DNA of 64,000 nucleotides from NCBI RefSeq assembly GCF_009696175.1, contig NZ_VUMM01000005.1, positions 1 through 64,000 on the forward strand. Direction: 5' to 3'. Below are positions 47,855 through 55,547 of the stretch, in pieces. Below the pieces are notes generated by a model, which was not told the origin of the DNA, did no database searches, and saw nothing but the letters and a program-made list of their open reading frames with translations. A program made the translations under genes and the position numbers. Numbering within the stretch: position 1 is the first letter of the stretch; each line of letters opens with the position of its first letter. Source of the stretch: Floccifex porci. GTDB taxonomy: Bacteria; Bacillota_I; Bacilli_A; Erysipelotrichales; Erysipelotrichaceae.

Positions 47855-47883
47855 ATTATAATGAAAATAAAATTTGTTTTCAA
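47855..47883 (-). promoter_or_regulatory. Leaderless promoter of the small 77-residue protein gene
   Basis: On the minus strand: TTGAAA (47883-47878), a 17-base spacer, TATAAT (47860-47855), then six bases and the ATG at 47848. This is the best example of the leaderless pattern in the window. Confidence 0.68.
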
Positions 47884-47946
47884 GAATTAAGCACTCACCT
47901 TTTATTTTTTTGATTTTTTTGTATAATATACTAGAGGGGAATGAAA

Positions 47947-49203
47947 GTGAAAAGAACAGAACGAAAAAAACAACAATATGAAGAAATTGATGATTTCGCC
48001 AAAGCATTATTAGAAAAAAAGACCGAAATGGCTATATATAAAGATTTAGAAAATGAACAACCAAAGGTTACCTCTGAGTTGGAACGTTTAAAAAAAGAAG
48101 AAACAATGTCTTCCGCTCTGGATATGCTTCGAAAAGAAAGAGGACAGAAATCCATTCAGCAGGAAGAATTGGAATATTCTTTAAAAGAAGAACTGGAACA
48201 GACATTGGATCTAAAACGAACAGAATCTTTGTTTAAGAAAGATGAAGATGCTTCTTTAAAAACGGTTCAGGGAATCTTGAATGAAAATGCAAAGACAGAG
48301 TCTGAAGAAGAAAAGAAACCAGAAATAGAAGAAAAAGAAGAGAAAAAGACAGAAGAGACAAAACCAAAAAAAATAAAAAAAGAAAAAAAGAAAAAGAAGA
48401 AAAGAAATAAGATGTCAAAAACATCTAAAATTGTAATTGTTCTTGTATTGTTAGGACTTTGTTTAATGGGAGGATACGCTTATAAGATTTATATTTATGA
48501 TCCTCAAAATGTTGCCAGTGAAGAACAGTTAAAAGCTTATGATCGATTGATTGCCTATGCGGATGAATTTGATATGATGTCCGATTCTGAAAAACTGGAA
48601 TTATTGGATATGCAGAATGATTATGATGGCTTACTGGATAAACAGAAAGATGCCATTAATGATTATTTTAAGGACAAGGATCATGTTGGAAAAACATATA
48701 CTCGTTTAATTAAAGAATTGAAACAGTTAAAATCAGATCTGGAAGATGAATCCAATGAAGGGTACCAGGCTTTAAAAGCTTATTTAGAAGGCTGGGAAAG
48801 CTATACAGATGCACAAAAGATGGAAGTTGTAAATTACAAAACAACTTATAGCGAATTGAATTCTGTACTTCAAAAGAAAATTGACGATTTGTCTCGTTCT
48901 TACTGCACAAAATCTTATACGTCACTGTATTCTGAATATTTTGAAAAATTGAAGCAGCAGAATGAGGCACAGATTGCTTCTTTGGAAGGTGAACTGGAAA
49001 GTGAAAAAACTGATCTTCAGGAACTTCAGACATATGCTGATTCTTTGCAGGCTGATTTGAAATACGCTCAGGATAATGGACAGGATACTTCTGAAATTCA
49101 GGTACAAATTCAGACAAATAATGATGTGATTTCTCAAACACAACAGAGAATCAATTCCATTCAATCACAGATTGATGCATTAAAAGCTCAAATACAACAA
49201 TAA
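47947..49203 (+). CDS. Single-pass membrane protein with coiled coils and a lysine-rich stop-transfer region
   Basis: An unrecognised protein of about 418 residues. Residues 1-155 are cytoplasmic and highly charged, with Lys/Glu-rich coiled-coil potential ending in a long lysine cluster near residues 135-155. One membrane helix follows (IVIVLVLLGLCLMGGYAYKI, about 160-180). The extracytoplasmic part contains two similar Tyr-rich helical segments (LKAYDRLIAYADEFDMMSDSEK and LKAYLEGWESYTDAQKMEV) and a C-terminal Gln-rich coiled coil. GAGGGG suits GTG 47947 (spacing 7); ATG 47941 is possible but too near. A scaffold role in the envelope or division is conjecture. Confidence 0.65.
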   Translation: MKRTERKKQQYEEIDDFAKALLEKKTEMAIYKDLENEQPKVTSELERLKKEETMSSALDMLRKERGQKSIQQEELEYSLKEELEQTLDLKRTESLFKKDEDASLKTVQGILNENAKTESEEEKKPEIEEKEEKKTEETKPKKIKKEKKKKKKRNKMSKTSKIVIVLVLLGLCLMGGYAYKIYIYDPQNVASEEQLKAYDRLIAYADEFDMMSDSEKLELLDMQNDYDGLLDKQKDAINDYFKDKDHVGKTYTRLIKELKQLKSDLEDESNEGYQALKAYLEGWESYTDAQKMEVVNYKTTYSELNSVLQKKIDDLSRSYCTKSYTSLYSEYFEKLKQQNEAQIASLEGELESEKTDLQELQTYADSLQADLKYAQDNGQDTSEIQVQIQTNNDVISQTQQRINSIQSQIDALKAQIQQ

Positions 49204-49225
49204 AGAATTGGATTTCCAATTCTTT
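49202..49225 (+). terminator. Hairpin after the coiled-coil membrane protein gene
   Basis: The palindrome AAAGAATTGG/CCAATTCTTTA has a four-base loop. The T run is short, so termination may be weak, and transcription could continue into tRNA-Thr. Confidence 0.55.
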
Positions 49226-49229
49226 ACAT

Positions 49230-49305
49230 GCCGACTTAGCACAGTTGGTAGTGCAACGCACTCGTAACGCGTAGGTCGTAGGTTCAAGTCCTATAGTCGG
49301 CACCA
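49230..49305 (+). tRNA. tRNA-Thr (CGU anticodon)
   Basis: A 76-base tRNA with acceptor stem GCCGACT/AGTCGGC, discriminator A and encoded CCA. The D-arm is GCAC/GTGC. The anticodon arm ACGCA-CTCGTAA-CGCGT gives anticodon CGT, with one mismatched pair next to the loop. The T-arm is GTAGG-TTCAAGT-CCTAT. Confidence 0.93.
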
Positions 49306-49313
49306 TAAGACAC

Positions 49314-49345
49314 AAAACCAATGGCATATCATTGGTTTTCTTTTA
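49314..49345 (+). terminator. Terminator after tRNA-Thr
   Basis: The stem AAAACCAATG/CATTGGTTTT is followed by CTTTTA. Confidence 0.75.
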
Positions 49346-49352
49346 TATTATG

Positions 49353-49361
49353 TGATAGTAT
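49353..49361 (+). promoter_or_regulatory. Leaderless promoter of the glycosyltransferase gene
   Basis: The extended -10 TGA-TAGTAT ends seven bases before ATG 49368. The overlapping TATACT at 49359-49364 is an alternative. There is no ribosome site. Confidence 0.4.
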
Positions 49362-49367
49362 ACTCTC

Positions 49368-50153
49368 ATGAATATTTTATTTTCCATTAATCAAAAGTTT
49401 ATATCCTTAACAAAATTATGTATTTCTTCAATGATTCGATTTGATACAGACTTTACATTTTATATACTGCACCATGATTTATCTTATGAATCGCAAAGAG
49501 AAATCATCGATTCCTTTCCTAGTCAACAATTTCATTTTATTTTTGTTACAGAGGAATCGTTTTCATCTTTTCCTGTTTCCAATCGATATCCTTTAGAAAT
49601 CTATTATCGATTGTTTGCATCTAATTTATTGCCAAATACTTTAGATCGTGTTTTATATATGGATGTTGACATTGTTGTGATCAATTCATTAAGGAATTTG
49701 TATTATACGGATTTTGAAGACAATGCATATTGTGCCTGTACACATGTAAATGAAGGACTCACAAAATTCAATTCACGTCGTTTAAAAATTGAAAATACAG
49801 TCCCTTATATTAATACAGGTGTACTTTTGATGAATCTTGAAAAATTAAGAAAGATTGTCAATTCAACTGAAATATTAGAGTTTGTGAATAAAAATAAGAA
49901 TCGAATGATTTTATTTGACCAAGATGTATTAACGGCTTTATATGGAAATAAAACGAAAATATTAGATTATCGTCTTTATAATTTAAGCGATCGAATGTTA
50001 AGTCTTTATAATATAAAACATCCCAATGAAAAAATAGATATAGAATGGATAAGAAAAAACAGTGTGATCATTCATTACTGTGGAAGAAATAAACCTTGGA
50101 AAGAAAACTATATGGGTTCTCTAGGTATATTCTATTCGGAATTAGTTCAATAG
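49368..50153 (+). CDS. Glycosyltransferase family 8 protein
   Basis: A 261-residue soluble retaining glycosyltransferase of the LgtC/GT8 type. The metal-binding DxD motif is in VLYMDVDIVVINSLRNLY near residue 103. The acceptor loop shows PYINTGVLLMNLEKLRK and FDQDVLTALYG, and the C-terminal IIHYCGRNKPW is the second metal/donor motif. It likely adds glucose or galactose to a surface glycan or teichoic acid. The O-antigen-ligase-type gene follows after a short gap, so the two may share an envelope polymer pathway. It appears leaderless. Confidence 0.9.
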   Translation: MNILFSINQKFISLTKLCISSMIRFDTDFTFYILHHDLSYESQREIIDSFPSQQFHFIFVTEESFSSFPVSNRYPLEIYYRLFASNLLPNTLDRVLYMDVDIVVINSLRNLYYTDFEDNAYCACTHVNEGLTKFNSRRLKIENTVPYINTGVLLMNLEKLRKIVNSTEILEFVNKNKNRMILFDQDVLTALYGNKTKILDYRLYNLSDRMLSLYNIKHPNEKIDIEWIRKNSVIIHYCGRNKPWKENYMGSLGIFYSELVQ

Positions 50154-50184
50154 AATTTATTGATTTTTAGGTATTGTTATGTTA

Positions 50185-50203
50185 AAACTCCTTTAAGGAG
50201 TTT
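50185..50203 (+). promoter_or_regulatory. Hairpin that sequesters the ribosome site of the O-antigen-ligase-like gene
   Basis: The stem AAACTCC (50185-50191)/GGAGTTT (50197-50203) with loop TTTAA is followed by T and ATG 50208. The Shine-Dalgarno AAGGAG (50195-50200) lies within the 3' arm, and the structure resembles a small terminator. Confidence 0.55.
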
Positions 50204-50207
50204 TTTT

Positions 50208-51374
50208 ATGAGAGATTTAAAAGCTAAGATTCAATCGTTAAATTCAACAGAAAAATTGATTTTAATGAGTATATTTTTACTATTTATCAATATTTTTGTT
50301 CAGGGAATATTCATTATTGGAATTTTAATTTATGCATTCAGGAAAAAAGAATGGATACAGGATATAAAAAATACACCGGGTTATAAAATATTGTATCCTT
50401 TTTTTCTGTTAGAATTGTTTGTGAGCTGTTTTTATAAGAATCTATATGGAATAGGGATATCCATTGGTTTGATTCTTGTATTTATGTATATTGCTTTTGT
50501 TCGAAATCATTTAAACTATAAACTCTTTCAGATTATAATTGAAATCATGATTTTAATGTCCTTCTTTATTAATCTGATTGGATTGTTTCAATTTTATCGT
50601 ATTTCTATATTAAATGGATATTCTTTTTTTGATTTTCATATATTTAATTCACCAAAAAGAAGAATCTCCTCTACATTTTTAAATGCGAATTACTATGCGA
50701 TGATTCTTGAATTCTTAATTGTCTGCTGTATGGTTCGTTTTGTGCAATGTAAAAAAGGTTTAGAAAAAATAAAATATGTTGGAATAGGAGTCTTTGATCT
50801 GGTTCTTATGTATCTGACAGGATGCAGAGCTGCTTTTCTTCCATTTGTTGTGATGGTTCCTGCTTTCTTGTTTTTATCAAAAGAAAAAAAGTGGGGATGG
50901 GCATCCATTGTTTCTATAGTTGCGCTTAGCGGTGTTCTGTTTTTAAAACCGGATCTGATTCCCCGATTATCGGATATCAGTACGGTAGGTAGTCGTTTTA
51001 AAATATGGACATGTGCTTTTCAATCCATTAAAGATCATACTCTTTTTGGAATGGGGCCTTTTTCCTATTCGATTGCGAATAAAATATACAATGGGCATCC
51101 AGCTCCACATTGCCATAATATTTATATTGATATGCTTTGTTCTTATGGAATTGTGGGAACAATATGCATAATCACAGCCTGTGTTTCTATTCTTAAAGAT
51201 ATTGTTAAAATTCGAAAATGGAATGAGCATCCTGAATATTTTGCGATGATTGTTGCTTTTATACTGATTGTATTGATTCATGGCATTATGGATTGTTCTT
51301 TATTAAATATTTGTACAGGAGTCTTTATTTTACTGATTTTAAATTGTAGTGTTTGTAAAATAAATAAAGTCTGA
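50208..51374 (+). CDS. O-antigen ligase/Wzy-type membrane protein
   Basis: A 388-residue polytopic protein with about ten to twelve membrane helices and one large loop. The Wzy_C/O-antigen ligase pattern is visible: helices with LTGCRAAFLPF and a loop containing STVGSRFKIWTCAFQSIKDHTLFGMGPFSYS and APHCHNIYIDMLCSYGIVG (conserved Arg, Gly and His). Such proteins ligate or polymerise lipid-linked glycans. In a Gram-positive cell this may be a capsule or wall polysaccharide, or protein glycosylation. The start follows a hairpin-embedded AAGGAG. It lies next to a GT8 gene. Confidence 0.85.
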   Translation: MRDLKAKIQSLNSTEKLILMSIFLLFINIFVQGIFIIGILIYAFRKKEWIQDIKNTPGYKILYPFFLLELFVSCFYKNLYGIGISIGLILVFMYIAFVRNHLNYKLFQIIIEIMILMSFFINLIGLFQFYRISILNGYSFFDFHIFNSPKRRISSTFLNANYYAMILEFLIVCCMVRFVQCKKGLEKIKYVGIGVFDLVLMYLTGCRAAFLPFVVMVPAFLFLSKEKKWGWASIVSIVALSGVLFLKPDLIPRLSDISTVGSRFKIWTCAFQSIKDHTLFGMGPFSYSIANKIYNGHPAPHCHNIYIDMLCSYGIVGTICIITACVSILKDIVKIRKWNEHPEYFAMIVAFILIVLIHGIMDCSLLNICTGVFILLILNCSVCKINKV

Positions 51375-51409
51375 TAAAATAAAAACAGGCAGACAGTAGA
51401 AAGGATTTT

Positions 51410-52537
51410 ATGAAATCAGTTCTTTGTGTTTGTCTTTTTTTATGTTCTTTTTATTCTTTACAGATTTCAAATCAGTCTATTTTTCATTCCATTGAAAATC
51501 AGAATATAACATCTTCTGAAAAATCTTTATCTTATCTTAAATTATCAAAAGAATTGAATGAAAAGGAATTAAAATATAAAGCATTGGATTATCAGTATAG
51601 AGACACTTTAAAATGGAATGAGGAACAGATTGAACAATTAAAAAAGGAGTATGAACAGATTAAGCTGTTTCTGCTTTATAATCAGATGCATGAAGATCAA
51701 ATTGAAATAGATATGGGTATCTTAGAACAGTATGATCATCTTTTAAGATGTAATGAGAAATATAAAGAAAAAATAGAATGGATCCAGAATCATATCATTG
51801 AAATAGAAGATACTTTAAAACAGATTCAATGGAAGCAGGAAGAATTATTCTTGAAAGATTCAAATTTAGAATTTTCAGACGATGGAAAGTACGATCCTTC
51901 AAAAATGATACAGGGGATTCAGTCTTTACCGCCATATGGCTCTTACATAGATCAGTTTGGTGACTCCTATCAGGCATGTTTGAATGGAAATCCTGAAATA
52001 GATGTGACAAGTGATTCTTTTTCAAAACCAATTTTAAATGGATATATAAGTGCAGGAACGTGGGCTTATCCAAATGGTAAAATGCATCTGGGTATGGATG
52101 TTGCCTGTGAAATGTATACAAAGATTTATGCACCGGGCAATGGAATCATACTTTATGCAGATGCACCAGAAAAGGATAATAGTGGATATTTAGGAAATGG
52201 TTCGGGATGGCCATATGGAGGAGGAAATACTCTGTGCATGATCGTATCAGTACAAAATCGTTTATATGGGATTTCTTTCTGTCATTTATCCAGTCAGATT
52301 TATGTTGTGGCTGGACAGCAGGTGAAACAGAATGATGTACTGGCATTAAGTGGAAATAGCGGAAATTCTTCAGGTCCACATTGTCATATTGAGGTATTTG
52401 AATTAAACTGTTCATTGGAACAGGCTATTTCCTATTTCTTAAAGGGAGCAGATTTCTCCTTTGGTACTGGATGGAATCAGATTGCAACTTGTTCCGATTA
52501 TGCATGTCGTATTCGACCAGAAAGTATTTGGGGGTAA
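51410..52537 (+). CDS. Secreted M23-family metallopeptidase with coiled coil
   Basis: A 375-residue exported protein. A signal-type hydrophobic N-terminus (residues 1-18) precedes a long coiled coil (about 30-150), then a LytM/M23 domain. Zinc ligands are visible as HLGMD (His and Asp) and GPHCHIEVF (the HxH motif). YGISFCHLSSQ holds another conserved His. It should cleave peptidoglycan cross-bridges, or act like EnvC-type activators through its coiled coil. All metal ligands appear intact, so it should be active. AGAAAGGA precedes the ATG. The downstream rRNA methyltransferase starts three bases after the stop. Confidence 0.88.
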   Translation: MKSVLCVCLFLCSFYSLQISNQSIFHSIENQNITSSEKSLSYLKLSKELNEKELKYKALDYQYRDTLKWNEEQIEQLKKEYEQIKLFLLYNQMHEDQIEIDMGILEQYDHLLRCNEKYKEKIEWIQNHIIEIEDTLKQIQWKQEELFLKDSNLEFSDDGKYDPSKMIQGIQSLPPYGSYIDQFGDSYQACLNGNPEIDVTSDSFSKPILNGYISAGTWAYPNGKMHLGMDVACEMYTKIYAPGNGIILYADAPEKDNSGYLGNGSGWPYGGGNTLCMIVSVQNRLYGISFCHLSSQIYVVAGQQVKQNDVLALSGNSGNSSGPHCHIEVFELNCSLEQAISYFLKGADFSFGTGWNQIATCSDYACRIRPESIWG

Positions 52538-52539
52538 AT

Positions 52540-53874
52540 ATGGATTTATTTTTAAAGAGAATTCAGTCTTATATACCAGATGAATTTGATGCGTTTAAGG
52601 AAACGCTGAATCAGAAAATGTATCAGGGACTTCGTGTTAATACCAGTAAGATATCAAAAGATAAATTTATCCGAATATTTAAAGACATAGAAGGGCAGAC
52701 CCCTTTTTGTGAAAACGGATTTTATATTTCAAAGTCTTTAGGAAATCATCCCTTTCATATGTCTGGCCTGTATTATTTACAGGAACCCAGTGCTATGTCT
52801 GTAGTGGAGTGCCTGGATATAAAAGAAGAGGATGTGGTTTTAGATTTATGTGCAGCGCCTGGTGGGAAAAGCTCTCAGATTGCCGCCAGATTAAAGAATG
52901 GATTTCTGGTATCCAATGAAATTGATGCAAAACGCTGTAAAATTCTGTTGTCTAATATGGAACGAATGGGATTTATGAATGTGGCCATAACCAATGTTAA
53001 ACCAGAAACTTTATGTTCCGCTTTTCCTTCCTGTTTTGATAAAGTACTAGTGGATGCGCCCTGTTCTGGAGAAGGAATGATGAAAAAACATTCAATGGCT
53101 TATCAGGAATGGTCTTACGAAAATATTCTATATTGTCAGAAAAGACAGCTGGATATTCTGGAACAGGCGTATAAAGCACTTCGTAAAGATGGTATTTTAG
53201 TTTATTCCACATGTACGTATGCCAAAGAAGAAAATGAAGAAGTAATTGTTTCTTTTTTAAAGAAACATAAAGATATGCAGCTTATAGATATAGAAAGAAA
53301 TTTTGGAAGAAGTGGATTAAAAACCGATGGATTGGATGAAAAAAAGGTAAGACGAATATTTCCTATGGATCATGGAGAAGGTCATTTTGTCGCAAAACTA
53401 AAGAAAATAGAAGGTGATATAAAATATCTTCCTATTTTGAAAAAAGAAAAAATCGATCCTCTAGCCCAAAAATTTTTAAAGGAACAGTTAAATTGGTTAT
53501 ATCCTTACATGCATACTGTATCCAATTCAATATTCTGTATGAATCGAGAATTTGTTGATTTTAAAAAAGTGAAATGCATTCGCCAGGGATTGTACTGTGG
53601 AGACATCATAAAAAAAAGATTTGAACCTTCTCATGCATTTTATATGAATAATGATCTAGAAAATATTAAACATAAGATCAATTTAGATTTTGAACAGGCC
53701 AATCAGTTTATTCACGGATTGTCTTTAGATCTGAAATGCGATAAAGGATATGTTGCTACATGTTTTGAGGGATATCCTTTTGGTTTTGGGAAAAGCGATG
53801 GGAATGTGATCAAAAACAAAATTCCCAAAGGACTAAGATTAATGGAAGGACAAAGTTTATATGGAAAAAAATGA
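52540..53874 (+). CDS. RsmF-type 16S rRNA m5C methyltransferase
   Basis: A 444-residue SAM-dependent cytosine-C5 methyltransferase of the NOL1/NOP2/Sun family. SAM motif I is VLDLCAAPGGKSSQIAARL; motif IV is DAPCSGEGMM, and motif VI is YSTCTYAKEENEE with the catalytic cysteine. A C-terminal RNA-binding extension (about 300-444) with RQGLYCGDII and FEGYPFGFGK is typical of RsmF (YebU) rather than RsmB. ATG 52540 follows the M23 stop, with a GGGGG stretch as a weak ribosome site. The YitT-type gene overlaps its 3' end by 14 bases. Confidence 0.92.
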   Translation: MDLFLKRIQSYIPDEFDAFKETLNQKMYQGLRVNTSKISKDKFIRIFKDIEGQTPFCENGFYISKSLGNHPFHMSGLYYLQEPSAMSVVECLDIKEEDVVLDLCAAPGGKSSQIAARLKNGFLVSNEIDAKRCKILLSNMERMGFMNVAITNVKPETLCSAFPSCFDKVLVDAPCSGEGMMKKHSMAYQEWSYENILYCQKRQLDILEQAYKALRKDGILVYSTCTYAKEENEEVIVSFLKKHKDMQLIDIERNFGRSGLKTDGLDEKKVRRIFPMDHGEGHFVAKLKKIEGDIKYLPILKKEKIDPLAQKFLKEQLNWLYPYMHTVSNSIFCMNREFVDFKKVKCIRQGLYCGDIIKKRFEPSHAFYMNNDLENIKHKINLDFEQANQFIHGLSLDLKCDKGYVATCFEGYPFGFGKSDGNVIKNKIPKGLRLMEGQSLYGKK

Positions 53875-54709
53875 AATTTATAAATATGTTGAACTGATTT
53901 TTGGAAGCATGCTTTTTGCCATCAGTATTAATTTATTTGTAACACCTAATAATATCAATTCAGGAGGGATTGTAGGAATTGCCCAGCTTTTTGATTTTTA
54001 TATACCACATCGTTCCTCTTTTGATTTAACAGGAATCATAAATGGTTTGTTGAATATTCCTTTGTTCATACTGGCAATACGCAATATTTCAAAACAGTTC
54101 TGTGCCAAAACAATTTTAAGTGTCATTGTGCAAACCTGTATGCTGTCGATTCTTCCAAAAACACAAATTCCTGTTATGGAAGATTTGCTTTCCAATTGTC
54201 TGATGGGAGCTATTTTAGGAGGAATTGGAATTGGTTTCTGTTTAAGAAGCAGTGGATGTGCTGGAGGAATGGACATATTAGGGGTTTACTTTTCGAAGAT
54301 AAAACCAGGCTTTTCGGTAGGGAAGCTATCAATTTTACTAAACGCAATTCTTTTTTCATTCTGTGCCTTTGCATGGAGTTTAGAAAGCAGTCTATATTCG
54401 ATTATTTACGTTTCAGTAATGTATTTTGTCTGTGATCGCTGTCATTATCAGAATATCAATATTGCGGCTACGATTTTTACAAAAGAAGAAAAACTGAAAA
54501 ACGAAATTATGTCTCGTACAGGAAGAGGTGTTACGTACTGGAATGGAAAAGGAGCTTATACCGAACAGGATCTGTATGTTCTGGTGACTTGTCTGAATAA
54601 ATATGAAATTCGACGATTAAAGAAAATTATTGATGAAGTGGATCCAAATGCATTTGTGATTCTAAATGAAGGTTCGGGAATTACGGGAGGTTTTGAAAAG
54701 AGATTATAA
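53861..54709 (+). CDS. YitT-family membrane protein (DUF2179 tail)
   Basis: A 282-residue membrane protein of the YitT/YpjC family. The first 190 residues have about five helices with typical NLFVTPNNINSGGIVGIAQL and GFCLRSSGCAGGMDILGVYFSK. The C-terminal cytoplasmic DUF2179 domain contains TGRGVTYWNGKGAYT and DPNAFVILNEG. The family is linked to transport but has no firm substrate. The start overlaps the rRNA methyltransferase gene, so the two are co-translated; this linkage is common in related genomes by recollection only. Downstream lies a short AT-rich repeat. Confidence 0.88.
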   Translation: MEKNEIYKYVELIFGSMLFAISINLFVTPNNINSGGIVGIAQLFDFYIPHRSSFDLTGIINGLLNIPLFILAIRNISKQFCAKTILSVIVQTCMLSILPKTQIPVMEDLLSNCLMGAILGGIGIGFCLRSSGCAGGMDILGVYFSKIKPGFSVGKLSILLNAILFSFCAFAWSLESSLYSIIYVSVMYFVCDRCHYQNINIAATIFTKEEKLKNEIMSRTGRGVTYWNGKGAYTEQDLYVLVTCLNKYEIRRLKKIIDEVDPNAFVILNEGSGITGGFEKRL

Positions 54710-54710
54710 T

Positions 54711-54730
54711 TGATATTTATTGATATTTAT
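54711..54730. repeat. Two tandem copies of a 10-base AT-rich unit
   Basis: TGATATTTAT occurs twice without interruption in the 114-base gap between the YitT-type and transaldolase genes. The rest of the gap is very A/T-rich and includes the transaldolase promoter region. Confidence 0.6.
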
Positions 54731-54823
54731 TGTTTATAAAAAAAACGATAAAAAATAATAAAATATATCTTGTATTTAAAATAAGGTTATGTTATATTTT
54801 ATATGCATTTAGGAGGAATACAA

Positions 54824-55489
54824 ATGAAACTAGTAATTGACTCATCAGATATCCAGAAAATTAAAGAATTAAATGAATTATTGACAGTGGCTGGGGTTAC
54901 AACAAACCCAACAATCATTACAAAATCAGGTAGACCAAGTGAAGATGTAATCAATGATTTAATTGATATTTTAAGTCCAGATCAGCTGATTTTTATTCAG
55001 GTTGTTAAAACAGACTTTGAAGGAATCATGGAAGAAGCAAAATATATCAATTCTTTAAGAGAAAAGAATATGGTTGTTAAAATTCCTGTTACACACGAAG
55101 GATTAAAAGCAATTAAAGAATGTAAGAAATTAGGAATTAAAACATTAGCGACTGCTATTTATACAGCAAATCAGGGATTTATGGCTGCTTTAAATGGAGC
55201 AGATTATTTAGCACCTTATGTGAACCGTATGGAAAACTTTGGAGATGGAATTGGTCAGGTTTGTGACTTATTAGATATGTTACGTTTAAATAACTTGCCA
55301 ACAGAAGTCATCGCAGCAAGCTTTAAAAACACTCGTCAGGTTCATGAATTGTTTAAAGCTGGAATTCAAAGTGTAACGGTTCCTGTAGATGTTGCCTTTA
55401 ATTTAATTGATCATCCAGCAACAGAAAGTGCAGTGGAAACTTTCTCTAAAGATTGGGAAAAAGCTTACGGACGTAATTCATTAGCATAG
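54824..55489 (+). CDS. Transaldolase-like fructose-6-phosphate aldolase family protein
   Basis: A 221-residue single-domain protein of the small transaldolase (TalC/FSA) class. It has the Schiff-base Lys in MVVKIPVTHEG, the N-terminal GVTTNPTIITKSG and the central TLATAIYTANQGFMAALNGADYLAPYVNRM. It should move or cleave dihydroxyacetone units of sugar phosphates in the pentose phosphate pathway. Members are decameric by family knowledge. ATG 54824 has AGGAGG seven bases upstream. Codons are biased to optimal ones, suggesting strong expression. TalC and FSA activities cannot be separated by eye. Confidence 0.9.
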   Translation: MKLVIDSSDIQKIKELNELLTVAGVTTNPTIITKSGRPSEDVINDLIDILSPDQLIFIQVVKTDFEGIMEEAKYINSLREKNMVVKIPVTHEGLKAIKECKKLGIKTLATAIYTANQGFMAALNGADYLAPYVNRMENFGDGIGQVCDLLDMLRLNNLPTEVIAASFKNTRQVHELFKAGIQSVTVPVDVAFNLIDHPATESAVETFSKDWEKAYGRNSLA

Positions 55490-55508
55490 ATAAAAAATAA
55501 GATAAAGA

Positions 55509-55544
55509 AAAAACCAGATTGGATTCATACCAATCTGGTTTTTT
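55509..55544. terminator. Bidirectional terminator between the transaldolase and lactate permease genes
   Basis: The stem AAACCAGATTG/CAATCTGGTTT is flanked by A and T runs and serves both convergent genes. Confidence 0.85.
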
Positions 55545-55547
55545 ACT

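Noticed and set aside
47849-48007. Upstream extension of the small minus-strand frame, giving a 130-residue protein with a hydrophobic N-terminus
   Set aside because: It crosses the divergent promoter and the start of the coiled-coil protein gene, whereas a well-spaced promoter sits exactly before ATG 47848.
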